Assembly: GCA_963828625.1 (NCBI GenBank)
Contig: CAWHEX010000009.1
Span: forward strand, 467,211 to 531,210
DNA: 64,000 bases
Reading direction: 5' to 3'
Origin: PALSA-894 sp963828625
GTDB lineage: Bacteria; Pseudomonadota; Alphaproteobacteria; Rhizobiales; Xanthobacteraceae
The notes beneath the pieces are model-generated. The model was not told the origin of the DNA and searched no databases. It saw only the letters and a program-made list of their open reading frames with translations. Below, one piece after another: positions 56,160 through 64,000 of the stretch (its first letter is position 1; each line of letters opens with the position of its first letter). Both the position numbers and the translations under genes were made by a program.

Positions 56160-57107
56160 TCAAACCACGGCGTGGTCTGGCACAAGCCCGAAGGCTTCGA
56201 GCGCGGCGGCGAAGGCGGGGCTTGCGGCCTTGCCGGACGTGAAGATCGCGGGAGCGGGTTCGCGGCGCTTTTCGCCCGCGACCGGCCCGACCAGTTCGAC
56301 GACGCGGCGTGCGATCGCGGGCGCGGGATCGAACCAGCGCACCGGCCAGGGCGCGAGGCGCTCGAAGTGTTCGAGCAGCAGCGGATAGTGCGTGCAGGCG
56401 AGCACGACCGTGTCGGTGCGCGCCGCGCCATCGTCCACGAAGCAAGGCGCGATCTCGGCGAGAACATCCTCGTCCGCGACGGTCGCGCCCGCGAGCAGAT
56501 CTTCGGCGAGTGCCGCAAGCCGCGCGGAGCCGACCAGCGTGAGGTCGCAGCCTTCGCTGAAATTGCGGATCAGCGCATGCGTATATTCGCGCGTGACGGT
56601 CGCTTCGGTGCCGAGCACCGAGACCAGCTTCGACCGCGAGGCCGCGCAGGCCGGCTTGATCGCCGGGACGGTGCCGACGAACGGAAGGCTGAAGCGCTCG
56701 CGCAACGCGGGCAGCACCTGCACGGACGCCGTGTTGCAGGCGATCACGACGAGATCGGGGCGGTGCGCCTCGATCAGCCGGCCCATCAGCGTGACGACGC
56801 GCGCGACCAGCTCGTCCTCCGGAACCTTGCCATAGGGAAACAGCGCGTCATCCGCCGCATAGACGAAGCGCGCGTCGGGCCGCATGCGTGCAATCTCGCG
56901 GAACACCGTGAGGCCGCCGACACCGGAGTCGAACACCAGGATGCAGGGCGAGGGCATGATGCGGGGCGTGACCGTTGGACCCACCAGAGCGGAGCGCGGC
57001 GCGGCGCGATAGCCGGGCGCCGGAGCGAGACGCGGCGCGGTGACCAGCGGCAGCCGCGCGTGCGTGATGTCTTGCCTTGTCTGAGAGGCCGGTCTTTTCG
57101 CCGACAT
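56160..57107 (-). CDS. murI: Glutamate racemase
   Basis: Supplies D-glutamate for peptidoglycan. Up to 315 residues. ILVFDSGVGGLTVFREIARM holds the first substrate loop, LVVIACNTASVQVLPALRE the first catalytic Cys, and TVVLACTHYPLLLEHFERL the second Cys with its His. The first ~50 residues before MPSPCILVFDSG are Pro/Ala-rich and not typical, so the true start may be at 56957. Intact. Confidence 0.93.
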   Translation of the reverse strand: MSAKRPASQTRQDITHARLPLVTAPRLAPAPGYRAAPRSALVGPTVTPRIMPSPCILVFDSGVGGLTVFREIARMRPDARFVYAADDALFPYGKVPEDELVARVVTLMGRLIEAHRPDLVVIACNTASVQVLPALRERFSLPFVGTVPAIKPACAASRSKLVSVLGTEATVTREYTHALIRNFSEGCDLTLVGSARLAALAEDLLAGATVADEDVLAEIAPCFVDDGAARTDTVVLACTHYPLLLEHFERLAPWPVRWFDPAPAIARRVVELVGPVAGEKRREPAPAIFTSGKAASPAFAAALEAFGLVPDHAVV

Positions 57108-57257
57108 GATGTGGTTCCCGTCCGGCCGGATTGTGGCGGGGAACAGTTAATCAATGGCTGAACAGGCCGTGGTCGATTGCAAATACGTAATGTGCGGAAC
57201 GGCCGGGCCGACTGCCGGTTCTCCAATCACGCGCGAAAGAACAAAGGGAACCCACCT

Positions 57258-57935
57258 ATGAACATGAAGACCAAACTCCTGGCGGCCGGAGCGGCGCTGC
57301 TGCTCTCGGCAGGAAGCGCACTGGCGGTTCCGGCGACGGCCGAGACCGACCTCAATGTCCGCTCCGGACCGGGGACACAGTTCCCGGTGATCGGCTCCAT
57401 CCCCGACGGGCAAACGGTGGATGTGACGAACTGCTCGGGCGCGTGGTGTCAGGTCAGCTTCAGCGGCGGGACTGGCTACGCCAGCCAGAATTATCTCGAG
57501 ATCGGCGGCGCGGTCGCTCCCGGTCCCGCCGTTGCGGTGAGCCCGTACGTCTATGACGATGATGATTATGACTACGGGTACACGTACGGCCCGAGCATCG
57601 GATTTTACGCCGGCCCGCGCTACTGGGGCGGACATCGTCGGCATGGCGGCTGGCGCGGTCATGCGGGCAACTGGCAGGGCCACGGCAACTGGAACCGGCC
57701 CGGTCGTCCGGGCGGCACACCGCCGGTCGCGGGCGGAACGGGCCGTGCAGCAGGTTTCGCCGGGCCGCCCGCGAACTGGCAGCGTCCGGGCACCGGTATC
57801 GGCGCCGGAGGCGCGGCACGCGGCGGCGGATTTGCGGGCGGTGGTGGCGAGTCGCGGTGCGCCGAGCGACAGCGCGGCGGTGGCGGCGGCGCGCAGCCCG
57901 GCTTTGCCGGATCGATGGTCCGCGGCACGCGCTGA
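57258..57935 (+). CDS. Secreted SH3b-domain protein with Gly-rich tail
   Basis: 225 residues. Signal peptide MNMKTKLLAAGAALLLSAGS, then a bacterial SH3 domain: TDLNVRSGPGTQFPVIGSIP, DGQTVDVTNCSGAWCQVSFS, GGTGYASQNYLEIGG. An Asp/Tyr stretch (DDDDYDYGYTY) and a long Gly/Arg/Pro-rich low-complexity tail follow. SH3b proteins often bind peptidoglycan. The ESRCAERQRGG segment near 57850 looks out of frame with the flanking GGG runs and may hide a pair of indels. Confidence 0.75.
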   Translation: MNMKTKLLAAGAALLLSAGSALAVPATAETDLNVRSGPGTQFPVIGSIPDGQTVDVTNCSGAWCQVSFSGGTGYASQNYLEIGGAVAPGPAVAVSPYVYDDDDYDYGYTYGPSIGFYAGPRYWGGHRRHGGWRGHAGNWQGHGNWNRPGRPGGTPPVAGGTGRAAGFAGPPANWQRPGTGIGAGGAARGGGFAGGGGESRCAERQRGGGGGAQPGFAGSMVRGTR

Positions 57936-57954
57936 TCGCATGGACAGATGTTCG

Positions 57955-57985
57955 GAAGGGGCCGGCTGACGCCGGCCCTTTCTGT
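57955..57985 (+). terminator. Terminator after the SH3b gene
   Basis: Stem AAGGGGCCGGC/GCCGGCCCTTT (allowing one bulge), loop TGAC, then TCTGTTTC. It sits between convergent genes, so it may also serve purB. Confidence 0.7.
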
Positions 57986-57986
57986 T

Positions 57987-59294
57987 TCAGCTCGCGCCGA
58001 ACACGCGACGGAAGATCGTATCGACGTGCTTGAAGTGATAGCCGAGGTCGAAGTTCGCTTCGATCTCGGCGTCGCTCAGAAAACGCGTCACGTCCTTGTC
58101 GGCCTTGAGGAAGGTGAGGAAGTCGCCTTCGCCGCGCCACACCCTCATCGCGTTTCGCTGAACCAGCGCGTAGAACTCCTCGCGTGACGCCCCCATCTGC
58201 GTCAGCGCCAGCAGAATGCGCTGCGAGTGGATCAGCCCGCCGAGCCGGTCGAGGTTCTTCTGCATGTTCTCCGGATAGACGAGCAGCTTGTCGATCAGCC
58301 CGGCGAGGCGCACGAGCGCGAAATCGAGCGTGACCGTCGCATCGGGGCCGATCATGCGCTCCACCGACGAGTGCGAGATATCGCGCTCGTGCCACAGCGC
58401 AACGTTTTCCATCGCGGGCATCGCATAGCCGCGCACCATGCGGGCGAGGCCGGTGATGTTCTCCGACAGCACCGGATTGCGCTTGTGCGGCATCGCGGAG
58501 GAGCCCTTCTGACCCGGCGAGAAGAATTCCTCGGCCTCCAGCACCTCGGTGCGTTGCAAGTGCCGGACCTCGATTGCAAGTCGTTCCATCGATGAGGCGA
58601 CCACGCCTAACGTCGCAAAGAACATCGCATGACGATCGCGCGGGATGATCTGTGTTGAGACCGGCTCGACCGTGAGGCCCATTTTGGCTGCCACATGCGC
58701 CTCGATGCGCGGATCGATCTGCGCGAAGGTGCCGACCGCGCCGGAGATCGCGCAGGTCGCGACCTCGCGCCGCGCCGCGATCAATCTTTCCTTGGCGCGC
58801 GAGAATTCCGCGTAAGCCTGTGCGAGCTTGAGCCCGAACGTCACCGGCTCGGCATGGATGCCGTGCGAGCGGCCGATGGTGGGCGTCATCTTGTGCTCGA
58901 AGGCGCGGCGCTTGAGTGCTTCAAGCAGTTTCTCAACATCCGCGATCAGGATGTCGGCGGCGCGTGTGAGTTGCACGTTGAAGCAGGTATCGAGCACGTC
59001 TGACGACGTCATGCCCTGATGCACGAAGCGCGCTTCGGGCCCGACGATCTCGGCGAGGTGTGTGAGGAACGCGATCACGTCATGCTTGGTCTCGCGCTCG
59101 ATCGCGTCGATGCGCGCGACGTCGAAGGTCGCTTCCTTGGCCTTGGCCCAGATGGTTTTCGCGGCGTCCTTCGGGATGATGCCGAGGTCCGCCATCGCGT
59201 CGGCGGCGTGCGCCTCGATTTCAAACCAGATGTGGAAACGGGTCTGCGGATCCCAGATGGAGGCCATCTCGGGACGGGAGTAGCGCGGAATCAT
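57987..59294 (-). CDS. purB: Adenylosuccinate lyase
   Basis: Acts twice in purine synthesis, splitting SAICAR and adenylosuccinate with release of fumarate. 435 residues. MIPRYSRPEMASIWDPQTRF, the catalytic TIGRSHGIHAEPVTFGLKLA and the signature GSSAMPHKRNPVLSENITGL are present, as is HDVIAFLTHLAEIVG. Intact. It lies apart from the main pur cluster. Confidence 0.97.
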   Translation of the reverse strand: MIPRYSRPEMASIWDPQTRFHIWFEIEAHAADAMADLGIIPKDAAKTIWAKAKEATFDVARIDAIERETKHDVIAFLTHLAEIVGPEARFVHQGMTSSDVLDTCFNVQLTRAADILIADVEKLLEALKRRAFEHKMTPTIGRSHGIHAEPVTFGLKLAQAYAEFSRAKERLIAARREVATCAISGAVGTFAQIDPRIEAHVAAKMGLTVEPVSTQIIPRDRHAMFFATLGVVASSMERLAIEVRHLQRTEVLEAEEFFSPGQKGSSAMPHKRNPVLSENITGLARMVRGYAMPAMENVALWHERDISHSSVERMIGPDATVTLDFALVRLAGLIDKLLVYPENMQKNLDRLGGLIHSQRILLALTQMGASREEFYALVQRNAMRVWRGEGDFLTFLKADKDVTRFLSDAEIEANFDLGYHFKHVDTIFRRVFGAS

Positions 59295-59367
59295 TGCGTC
59301 GCTCTGTCAGGGGTTACCCGTTGAGGTAACACGGCTGCGCCGTCGGCGAAACCCTTGGGGAAGCGCC

Positions 59368-60629
59368 TCAATTCGCAGGCGGAATCGGCGGCGGCACAAG
59401 GCCGAAGCGGGCCCGCGCCGCATTCATGGCGGTGCGGTCGATCTGGTGCGCCGGGTGGGTCGTCATGACCGCCATGTTGCGGAAGGCGCGTCCGATCGCG
59501 GCGCCCTGCCTGGCGGCGTCCGAGGTGCCGACCGTGCGGTAGATCAGCTCCACGGCCTCCCAGCACATGGCGATGATCTTCTGCTCGATCAGGATGAGCC
59601 GCAGATCCTTCTCCTCGTCGAATGGCGCGATCCCGGCGCTGCTCGTCGCGCGCGTAGTCCATGTAGGTGGTGCCGGCCCCGGCGAGCGCCGCCTCGGCGG
59701 TCGCGATCAGCGTCAGCGCGCGGCCGTAGTGGAGCTGGTACTCGGGCTCCTTGTGCCGCTCGTGATGGGGCGGGTGATAGGTGCGCTTCACGCGCAGCGT
59801 CTCCTCGTAGAGATCGAGCGCGCCGCGCGCGGCGCCGACCGCGACCGACGCGGTCTCGCCGATGAGAAACGCCGCGATGCGGCCGAGATACATCGGGTTC
59901 GGATGCAGGCCCGGACGCTGCGCGGGCTCCGAGCCGCGTCCCGGCGCGACCGCCGCGATGGCGCGATGGGCCGGGACGAACGCGTCCTCGACCACGACGC
60001 GCTTCGAGCCGGTGCCCTGCATGCCCATGACGTGCCAGTCGTCGACGATGCGGTACTGGCTGCGCTCGAGCATGAGCTGGACGACCTTCGCGGTCGGCTT
60101 GCCGTCCGCATCCGTCACGATCGCGCTGCCGAGATGATGCGTGCCCATGTCGCAGCCGGAGGCGGAGGGCCACGAGGCGGTCACGCGATAGCCGCCCGGC
60201 GCCGGCGCCGCGGTGCCCGGCGGATTGAATGCGGCCGGGACAGCGGAATTCGCCGTTCGCGCCATAAAGCTCGCGCTGACCCTGCAGCGGGAAGTTCGCG
60301 AGGATCATCGGATGGCCGGCGGTGAGCGCCAGCACCCAGCCGGTCTCCGAACAGCCGCGCGCGATCTCGATCATCACGCGGTGGAAGGTCGGCACATCGA
60401 ACTCGTAGCCGCCGAAGCAGCGCGGCTGGACCGTGCGGTAGAAGCCCGCGCGGATCAGTTCGGCATTCACGTCATCCGGTACGCGGCCGAGCGCCTCGCA
60501 GTCGGCCTGCCGCGCACGCAACATCGGCCGCAGCGCGGTCGCGCGCGCGATCATGTCGGCGGGTGTGAGGTCAGGTTCGGGCGGGGCGATCGGCGCCGGC
60601 GTCACGTCGGGCGCAGGCCGCACGTTCAC
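59368..60629 (-). CDS. Acyl-CoA-dehydrogenase-fold flavin monooxygenase/oxidoreductase (two frameshifts)
   Basis: About 419 residues after compensation. Architecture: N-terminal helical domain (GFYRTVQPRCFGGYEFDVPT, CSETGWVLALTAGHPMILAN), middle beta domain (MERSQYRI-type region with WHVMGMQGTGSKRVVVEDAF) and C-terminal Acyl-CoA_dh_2 bundle (GETASVAVGAARGALDLYEE). This is the HsaA/HpaB-C/indole-monooxygenase branch rather than a true acyl-CoA dehydrogenase. Surplus bases near 60237 (before PAAFNPPG) and near 59627 (before PFDEEKDLRL). Its GTG start overlaps the rpe stop by four bases. Confidence 0.82.
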
Positions 60630-61306
60630 GCGGCTTCCCCGCGCGCCAGCGCGGCTGCGTTGCGGATCGCCGCGATGTTGGCGCGGTAGGCATCCGGCCC
60701 GCCCTTGAACACGGCGGAGCCCGCGACCAGCACGTTGGCGCCCGCGCGCGCGACTGCGGCGGCGTTATCCGCCGTGACGCCGCCATCGACCTCGATGTCG
60801 ATCGGCCGCGCGCCGGCGAGCGACCGCGCGCGCGCGATCTTGTCGAGCGCGGACGGGATGAATGCCTGCCCGCCGAAGCCCGGATTGACCGACATGATGA
60901 GGATGAGATCGACCAGATCGATCACGTTCTCGATCGTCTCGATCGGCGTCGCGGGATTGAGCGTGACGCCGGCCTTCTTGCCGAGCGCGCGGATCGCCTG
61001 CAGCGAGCGGTGTACGTGCGGGCCGGATTCCACATGCACCGTGATGACGTCGCAGCCCGCCTTGGCGAAGGCTTCGAGATAGGGATCGCACGGCGCGATC
61101 ATCAGATGCGCGTCGAAGGTCTTCTTCGAGTGCGGGCGCATCGCCTGGATGACGGCCGGGCCGAACGAGATGTTCGGCACGAAATGCCCGTCCATCACGT
61201 CGAGGTGGATCCAGTCGGCGCCCGCGGCATCGATCGCACGCAACTCTTCGCCGGCCTTGGCGAAATCGGAAGCCAGCATCGAGGGGGCGACAAGCAGCGG
61301 GCGCAT
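60626..61306 (-). CDS. rpe: Ribulose-phosphate 3-epimerase
   Basis: Interconverts ribulose-5-phosphate and xylulose-5-phosphate in the pentose phosphate (and Calvin) pathway. 226 residues, TIM barrel. LLVAPSMLASDFAKAGEELR, WIHLDVMDGHFVPNISFGPA (metal and catalytic Asp), VNPGFGGQAFIPSALDKI and DIEVDGGVTADNAAAVARAG (phosphate site) are all present. Intact. Confidence 0.96.
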   Translation of the reverse strand: MRPLLVAPSMLASDFAKAGEELRAIDAAGADWIHLDVMDGHFVPNISFGPAVIQAMRPHSKKTFDAHLMIAPCDPYLEAFAKAGCDVITVHVESGPHVHRSLQAIRALGKKAGVTLNPATPIETIENVIDLVDLILIMSVNPGFGGQAFIPSALDKIARARSLAGARPIDIEVDGGVTADNAAAVARAGANVLVAGSAVFKGGPDAYRANIAAIRNAAALARGEAA

Positions 61307-61338
61307 CGATTTCTCTCGATAAATCCGCCGCTTCGGTA

Positions 61339-62315
61339 TCACGGCGAAGGTGACGGAGCAACGCGGCGCGCGAGCGGCTTCAGCATTGCGGGCATCAGGT
61401 AGATCGGGAATTGGGCGACCGCGAAATAGAGCCAGGTGAGGTCCGGGACCGCGGCGCCGGCGCGCGGCGAGCATCAGGCCCATGTTGCGGTTGCCGGCCG
61501 CAAGGCCGAGCGCGAGCGCCTGCGACATGCCGAGGCGCGCGAAAACGAGCGCAGTGAGCCCCGCAAGCCCGAACGACAGCGCAAAGGAAAGCAGAGTCAG
61601 GCCAAGGACTTTCAGCGGTTCGTTGAGGATGGAGACGAGCACGCCATCCATCAGGGCGACCGCGAAGAAGAACAGCGCGACGACGCTCAGGCCGTCGATG
61701 CGCTCCTTCTGTGCCTCGATCCACGGCTGGCCGAAGATGCGCCGCACTCCCCACGCGACCAGTGCCGAGCCGGCCAGCATGGCGAGCAGCTTGGCGCCCA
61801 GCGTGACAGGGGACAGTGCCATGTCGGCGCCGACGAACAGCGCAGCGAATACGGGTGCGGTGAGCGGCGTCACCGCCGTGCAGATCGACCAGCGTGGCGA
61901 GCGAGAGCGCGGCATCGAGCCCCATCAGCGCCGCGAGCGTCGGCGCGGAGATCACCGGCGGGGCGGCGGCCTGCAGGATCATCGCGATGTAGAGGCCGGG
62001 CAGGCGGTCCGCGACGCCGAGCGCGACCAGCGAAAGCCCGATCAGCAGCGGCGTGCCGAGCATCATCCAGATGGCGGCGGCCGCGACCAGCTTCGGCCGG
62101 CTGAAATGCCTGGCGACTTCGGCCGGGTCGACGCGCAGGAACGCAAGGCACAGGAGCGCGAACAGCGCGTAGGCAAAGATCGGCTTCAGCAGCGCCGCGA
62201 GCGGCGGCAGCATGACGCCGATGAACAGCGAAGCCGCGACCGCGCGCGTGCCCTGCCGGCCGAGCCAGCCAAGCGCTGCGGCCAGCGCGCGAAACGGCAT
62301 CATGAACTCCGGCAT
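61339..62315 (-). CDS. Bile acid:sodium symporter (SBF)-family permease (two frameshifts)
   Basis: About 324 residues with nine to ten membrane segments: RAVAASLFIGVMLPPLAALL, AAAAIWMMLGTPLLIGLSLV, IAMILQAAAPPVISAPTLAA and LALGLAAGNRNMGLML. Relatives transport bile-acid-like anions, arsenite (ArsB/Acr3 group) or pantothenate precursors; the substrate here is unknown. Surplus bases near 61884 (before ICTAVTPLTAPVFAALFVGA) and near 61462 (before AGAAVPDLTWLYFAVAQFPI). Compensated length is exact. Downstream of it on the same strand lie rpe and the flavin enzyme. Confidence 0.8.
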
Positions 62316-62434
62316 TCCGGCGGCGGAAGGGCGTCCGGGAGAGAGGAATGCGGCATATCAGCCATGCTTGGCGGCGTCGATATCGGATGCGATATGTAAG
62401 ATCCCACGCACGACACCTTCCCGGCGAGGATTTC

Positions 62435-63678
62435 ATGGCGCGTACCGATGCAATCGTTCTGGGAGCCGGCATTGTCGGCACGTCGGTCGCGCTGCATCTC
62501 GTCAAGCGCGGGCTGTCGGTCGCGCTGGTCGACCGGCGCGGGCCCGGCGAGGAGACGAGCTACGGCAACACCGGCGTCATCGTCGGCGCGAGCGTGTTTC
62601 CGACCGCGTTCCCGCGCAGCCTGAAGAAGCTGATCCAGGTCGCGCTCAAGCGCGCGCCCGAGGCGAACTACCATTGGGGCGATCTGCTGAAGGTCGCGCC
62701 GTGGCTGATCGCATATTACGGCTGGTCGACCCCGGAGAAGCTGAAGGACAGCGCGGTCAAGCTGCGCCCGCTGATGGCGGCCTCGGTCGCCGAGCACAAG
62801 GAGCTGCTCGAAGAGTCGGGCGCGATGAAATACCTGCGCGAGACCGGCTGGATCACGCTCTATCGCAGCGATGCCGCGTTCGAGGCGATGAAGCCGCAGC
62901 TGGAGTTCGGTTCGCAGATCGGCGTCGCCGCGCAACCGCTCGATACCGAAGGCACGCTCGCGCTGGAGCCGAGCCTTTTGCCGGTGTTCCGCCATTCGCT
63001 GATGTGGCCGGACGTCGCCTCGCTCTCCAATCCGCTGATGGTGACGCGCGCCTATGCGGCGCGCTTCGCGGCACTCGGCGGCGTGTTCATCAATGGCGAT
63101 GCGCGCTCGCTGCACCGCGCCGACGGACACTGGCGCGTCGACACCAACGAGGGGCATCTCGACGCCGAGAATGCGGTGGTCGCGATGGGGCCGTGGTCGC
63201 CCGACGTGCTGGAGCCGCTCGGCATCAAGGTGCCGCTCGGGATCAAGCGCGGCTATCACCGCCATTTCAATCCGAAGGGCAATGCCTCGCTGACGCGGCC
63301 GATCATCGACACCGAATACGGCTATGCGCTGACCCCGATGGAGCAGGGCATCCGCCTGACCACGGGCGCGGAGTTCGCAAGCCGCGACGCGCCCGCGACG
63401 CCGGTGCAGTTCGACCGGGTGATGCCGCATGCGAAGGAGCTGTTTCCGCTCGGCGAACCGAACGAGGCGGAGCCGTGGCTCGGCCGACGCCCGAACATGC
63501 CGGACTCACTGCCCGTGCTCGGCCGCGCGCCGGGCCAGAACGGACTGTGGCTCGCCTTCGGTCACGGGCACTGGGGGCTGACGATGGCGGGCGTCACCGG
63601 ACGGCTGATCGGCGAGATGATGACCGGCGCAACGCCGTTCACCGATCCGACACCGTACCGGGCGGAGCGGTTTCCTAG
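62435..63678 (+). CDS. FAD-dependent D-amino-acid dehydrogenase-like oxidoreductase
   Basis: About 414 residues of the DAO/DadA family. The FAD Rossmann motif is VLGAGIVGTSVALHLVKRGL, followed by ETSYGNTGVIVGASVFPTAF. The C-terminal FAD contact is GLWLAFGHGHWGLTMAGVTG. Such enzymes deaminate D-amino acids or related amines at the membrane face. The open frame runs on to 63937, but the family end PTPYRAERF lies at about 63670. One missing base there would place the stop at 63678 and give an exact codon count. GCGAGGA precedes ATG 62435. Confidence 0.85.
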
Positions 63679-63724
63679 CTGGTCGGCGCAGTCGCCGCCG
63701 CCCTCGGCTCGGTCCGCTCTGCGT

Positions 63725-63896
63725 TCACTTCTTGCGTTCGCGGTTCCACGCCGCGAAGTCAACAACTCCGCGCGCCGGTGCTTCACGCGCCGGCGTTCAC
63801 GCGCCTCGGCGAACCATTCGCGCGCGAGTTCGGCCAGGCGGCGAACGCGCGCATGCCCGTGGGCACGGTCTCGTCAGGGTGTTCCCATGCCGGCAT
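63725..63896 (-). CDS. Small Arg-rich protein (two frameshifts)
   Basis: Reads MPAWEHPDETVPTGMRA, then in the next frame VRRLAELAREWFAEARERRR, then in the third DFAAWNRERKK and stop. The joined sequence of about 57 residues is one coherent helical, strongly basic small protein. No family recognised. Both frame changes behave as missing bases. Confidence 0.4.
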
Positions 63897-63933
63897 CTTG
63901 GCACGGCAGGGTTATCGATCCGTTGTGCCGCCT

Positions 63934-64000
63934 TTAGCCGCCAAAACGGTCCTTCCAACTGGGGAGCGCGCCCGGGAAGGGCAGGGCGGCGGCCTAGTAA
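63934..64000 (-). other. Possible C-terminal end of a gene entering from the right edge
   Basis: On the minus strand the last frame reads AAALPFPGALPSWKDRFGG and stop at 63934, preceded at the window edge by an in-frame TAG. It could be the end of a gene interrupted by one more indel, or chance. Confidence 0.2.

Overview
The window is GC-rich chromosomal DNA from an alphaproteobacterium, most likely a flagellated, free-living member of the Hyphomicrobiales (Rhizobiales) close to the Bradyrhizobium / Rhodopseudomonas / Pseudolabrys-Rhodoplanes groups. The pointers are fliR-flhB followed by cckA, recA-alaS-icd, the F1-ATPase zeta inhibitor next to purC-purS-purQ-purL-bolA-grxD, many Rhizobiales-type small proteins (DUF1236, DUF3309, DUF3551), and a direct-repeat (GAAC-N7-GAAC) LexA box upstream of recA. 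The placement is inferred from gene content and motifs, not from a search.

Layout. 1-3.8 kb: end of the flagellar export genes (fliR, flhB) and the cell-cycle kinase gene cckA. 3.8-18 kb: small secreted or membrane proteins, two GST-fold proteins, a Tim44-like protein, a cupin, a lectin-like protein, a DMT exporter, a Bug-type binding protein, HdeD, and a luciferase-like oxidoreductase. 18.3-20.1 kb: an AT-rich island carrying one SERAC1-like serine hydrolase gene broken by two frameshifts. 20.2-31 kb: class I fumarase, an alpha/beta hydrolase, a luciferase-like oxidoreductase divergent from a MarR regulator, a fatty-acid desaturase, cspA, an SLC13/TrkA-C permease and an esterase. 31-36 kb: two tandem paralogous LysR genes, then very small genes flanked by two copies of a repeat that resembles IS21-type ends. 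36-41.9 kb: recA, alaS, a GNAT gene and dimeric icd. 42-49 kb: a secreted protein with a ferric-reductase-like partner, an L,D-transpeptidase, a second non-homologous (monomeric) isocitrate dehydrogenase, a TrmJ-type methyltransferase fused to a DUF559 domain, and the ATPase zeta inhibitor. 49.5-55.3 kb: the purine cluster purC-purS-(secreted protein)-purQ-purL, then bolA-grxD. 55.3-64 kb: rpsD, murI, purB, rpe and several metabolic genes.

A dominant technical feature is the large number of single-base frameshifts, about 28 by my count and about 20 of them +1. They hit genes that cannot plausibly all be dead (cckA, recA, purL, icd, fumarase). When each is compensated, lengths return to exact codon multiples and normal family sizes. 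I therefore read most of them as uncorrected sequencing or assembly indels and annotate across them. A few loci look genuinely decayed: the NHL-repeat remnant at 5.8-6.2 kb, the internally deleted TPR gene at 51.9 kb, and the truncated duplicate at 18.05 kb.

Functionally the window is mostly housekeeping (purine synthesis, TCA cycle, tRNA charging, recombination, cell-wall precursor supply, Fe-S/iron homeostasis by BolA-Grx4) interleaved with poorly characterised Rhizobiales accessory genes. I did not find a CRISPR array, an intact insertion sequence, a prophage, or an rRNA or tRNA gene. The least explained pieces are the SERAC1-like island, the TrmJ-DUF559 fusion with a degenerate nuclease motif, the secreted protein embedded in the pur operon, and the cluster of tiny genes upstream of recA.
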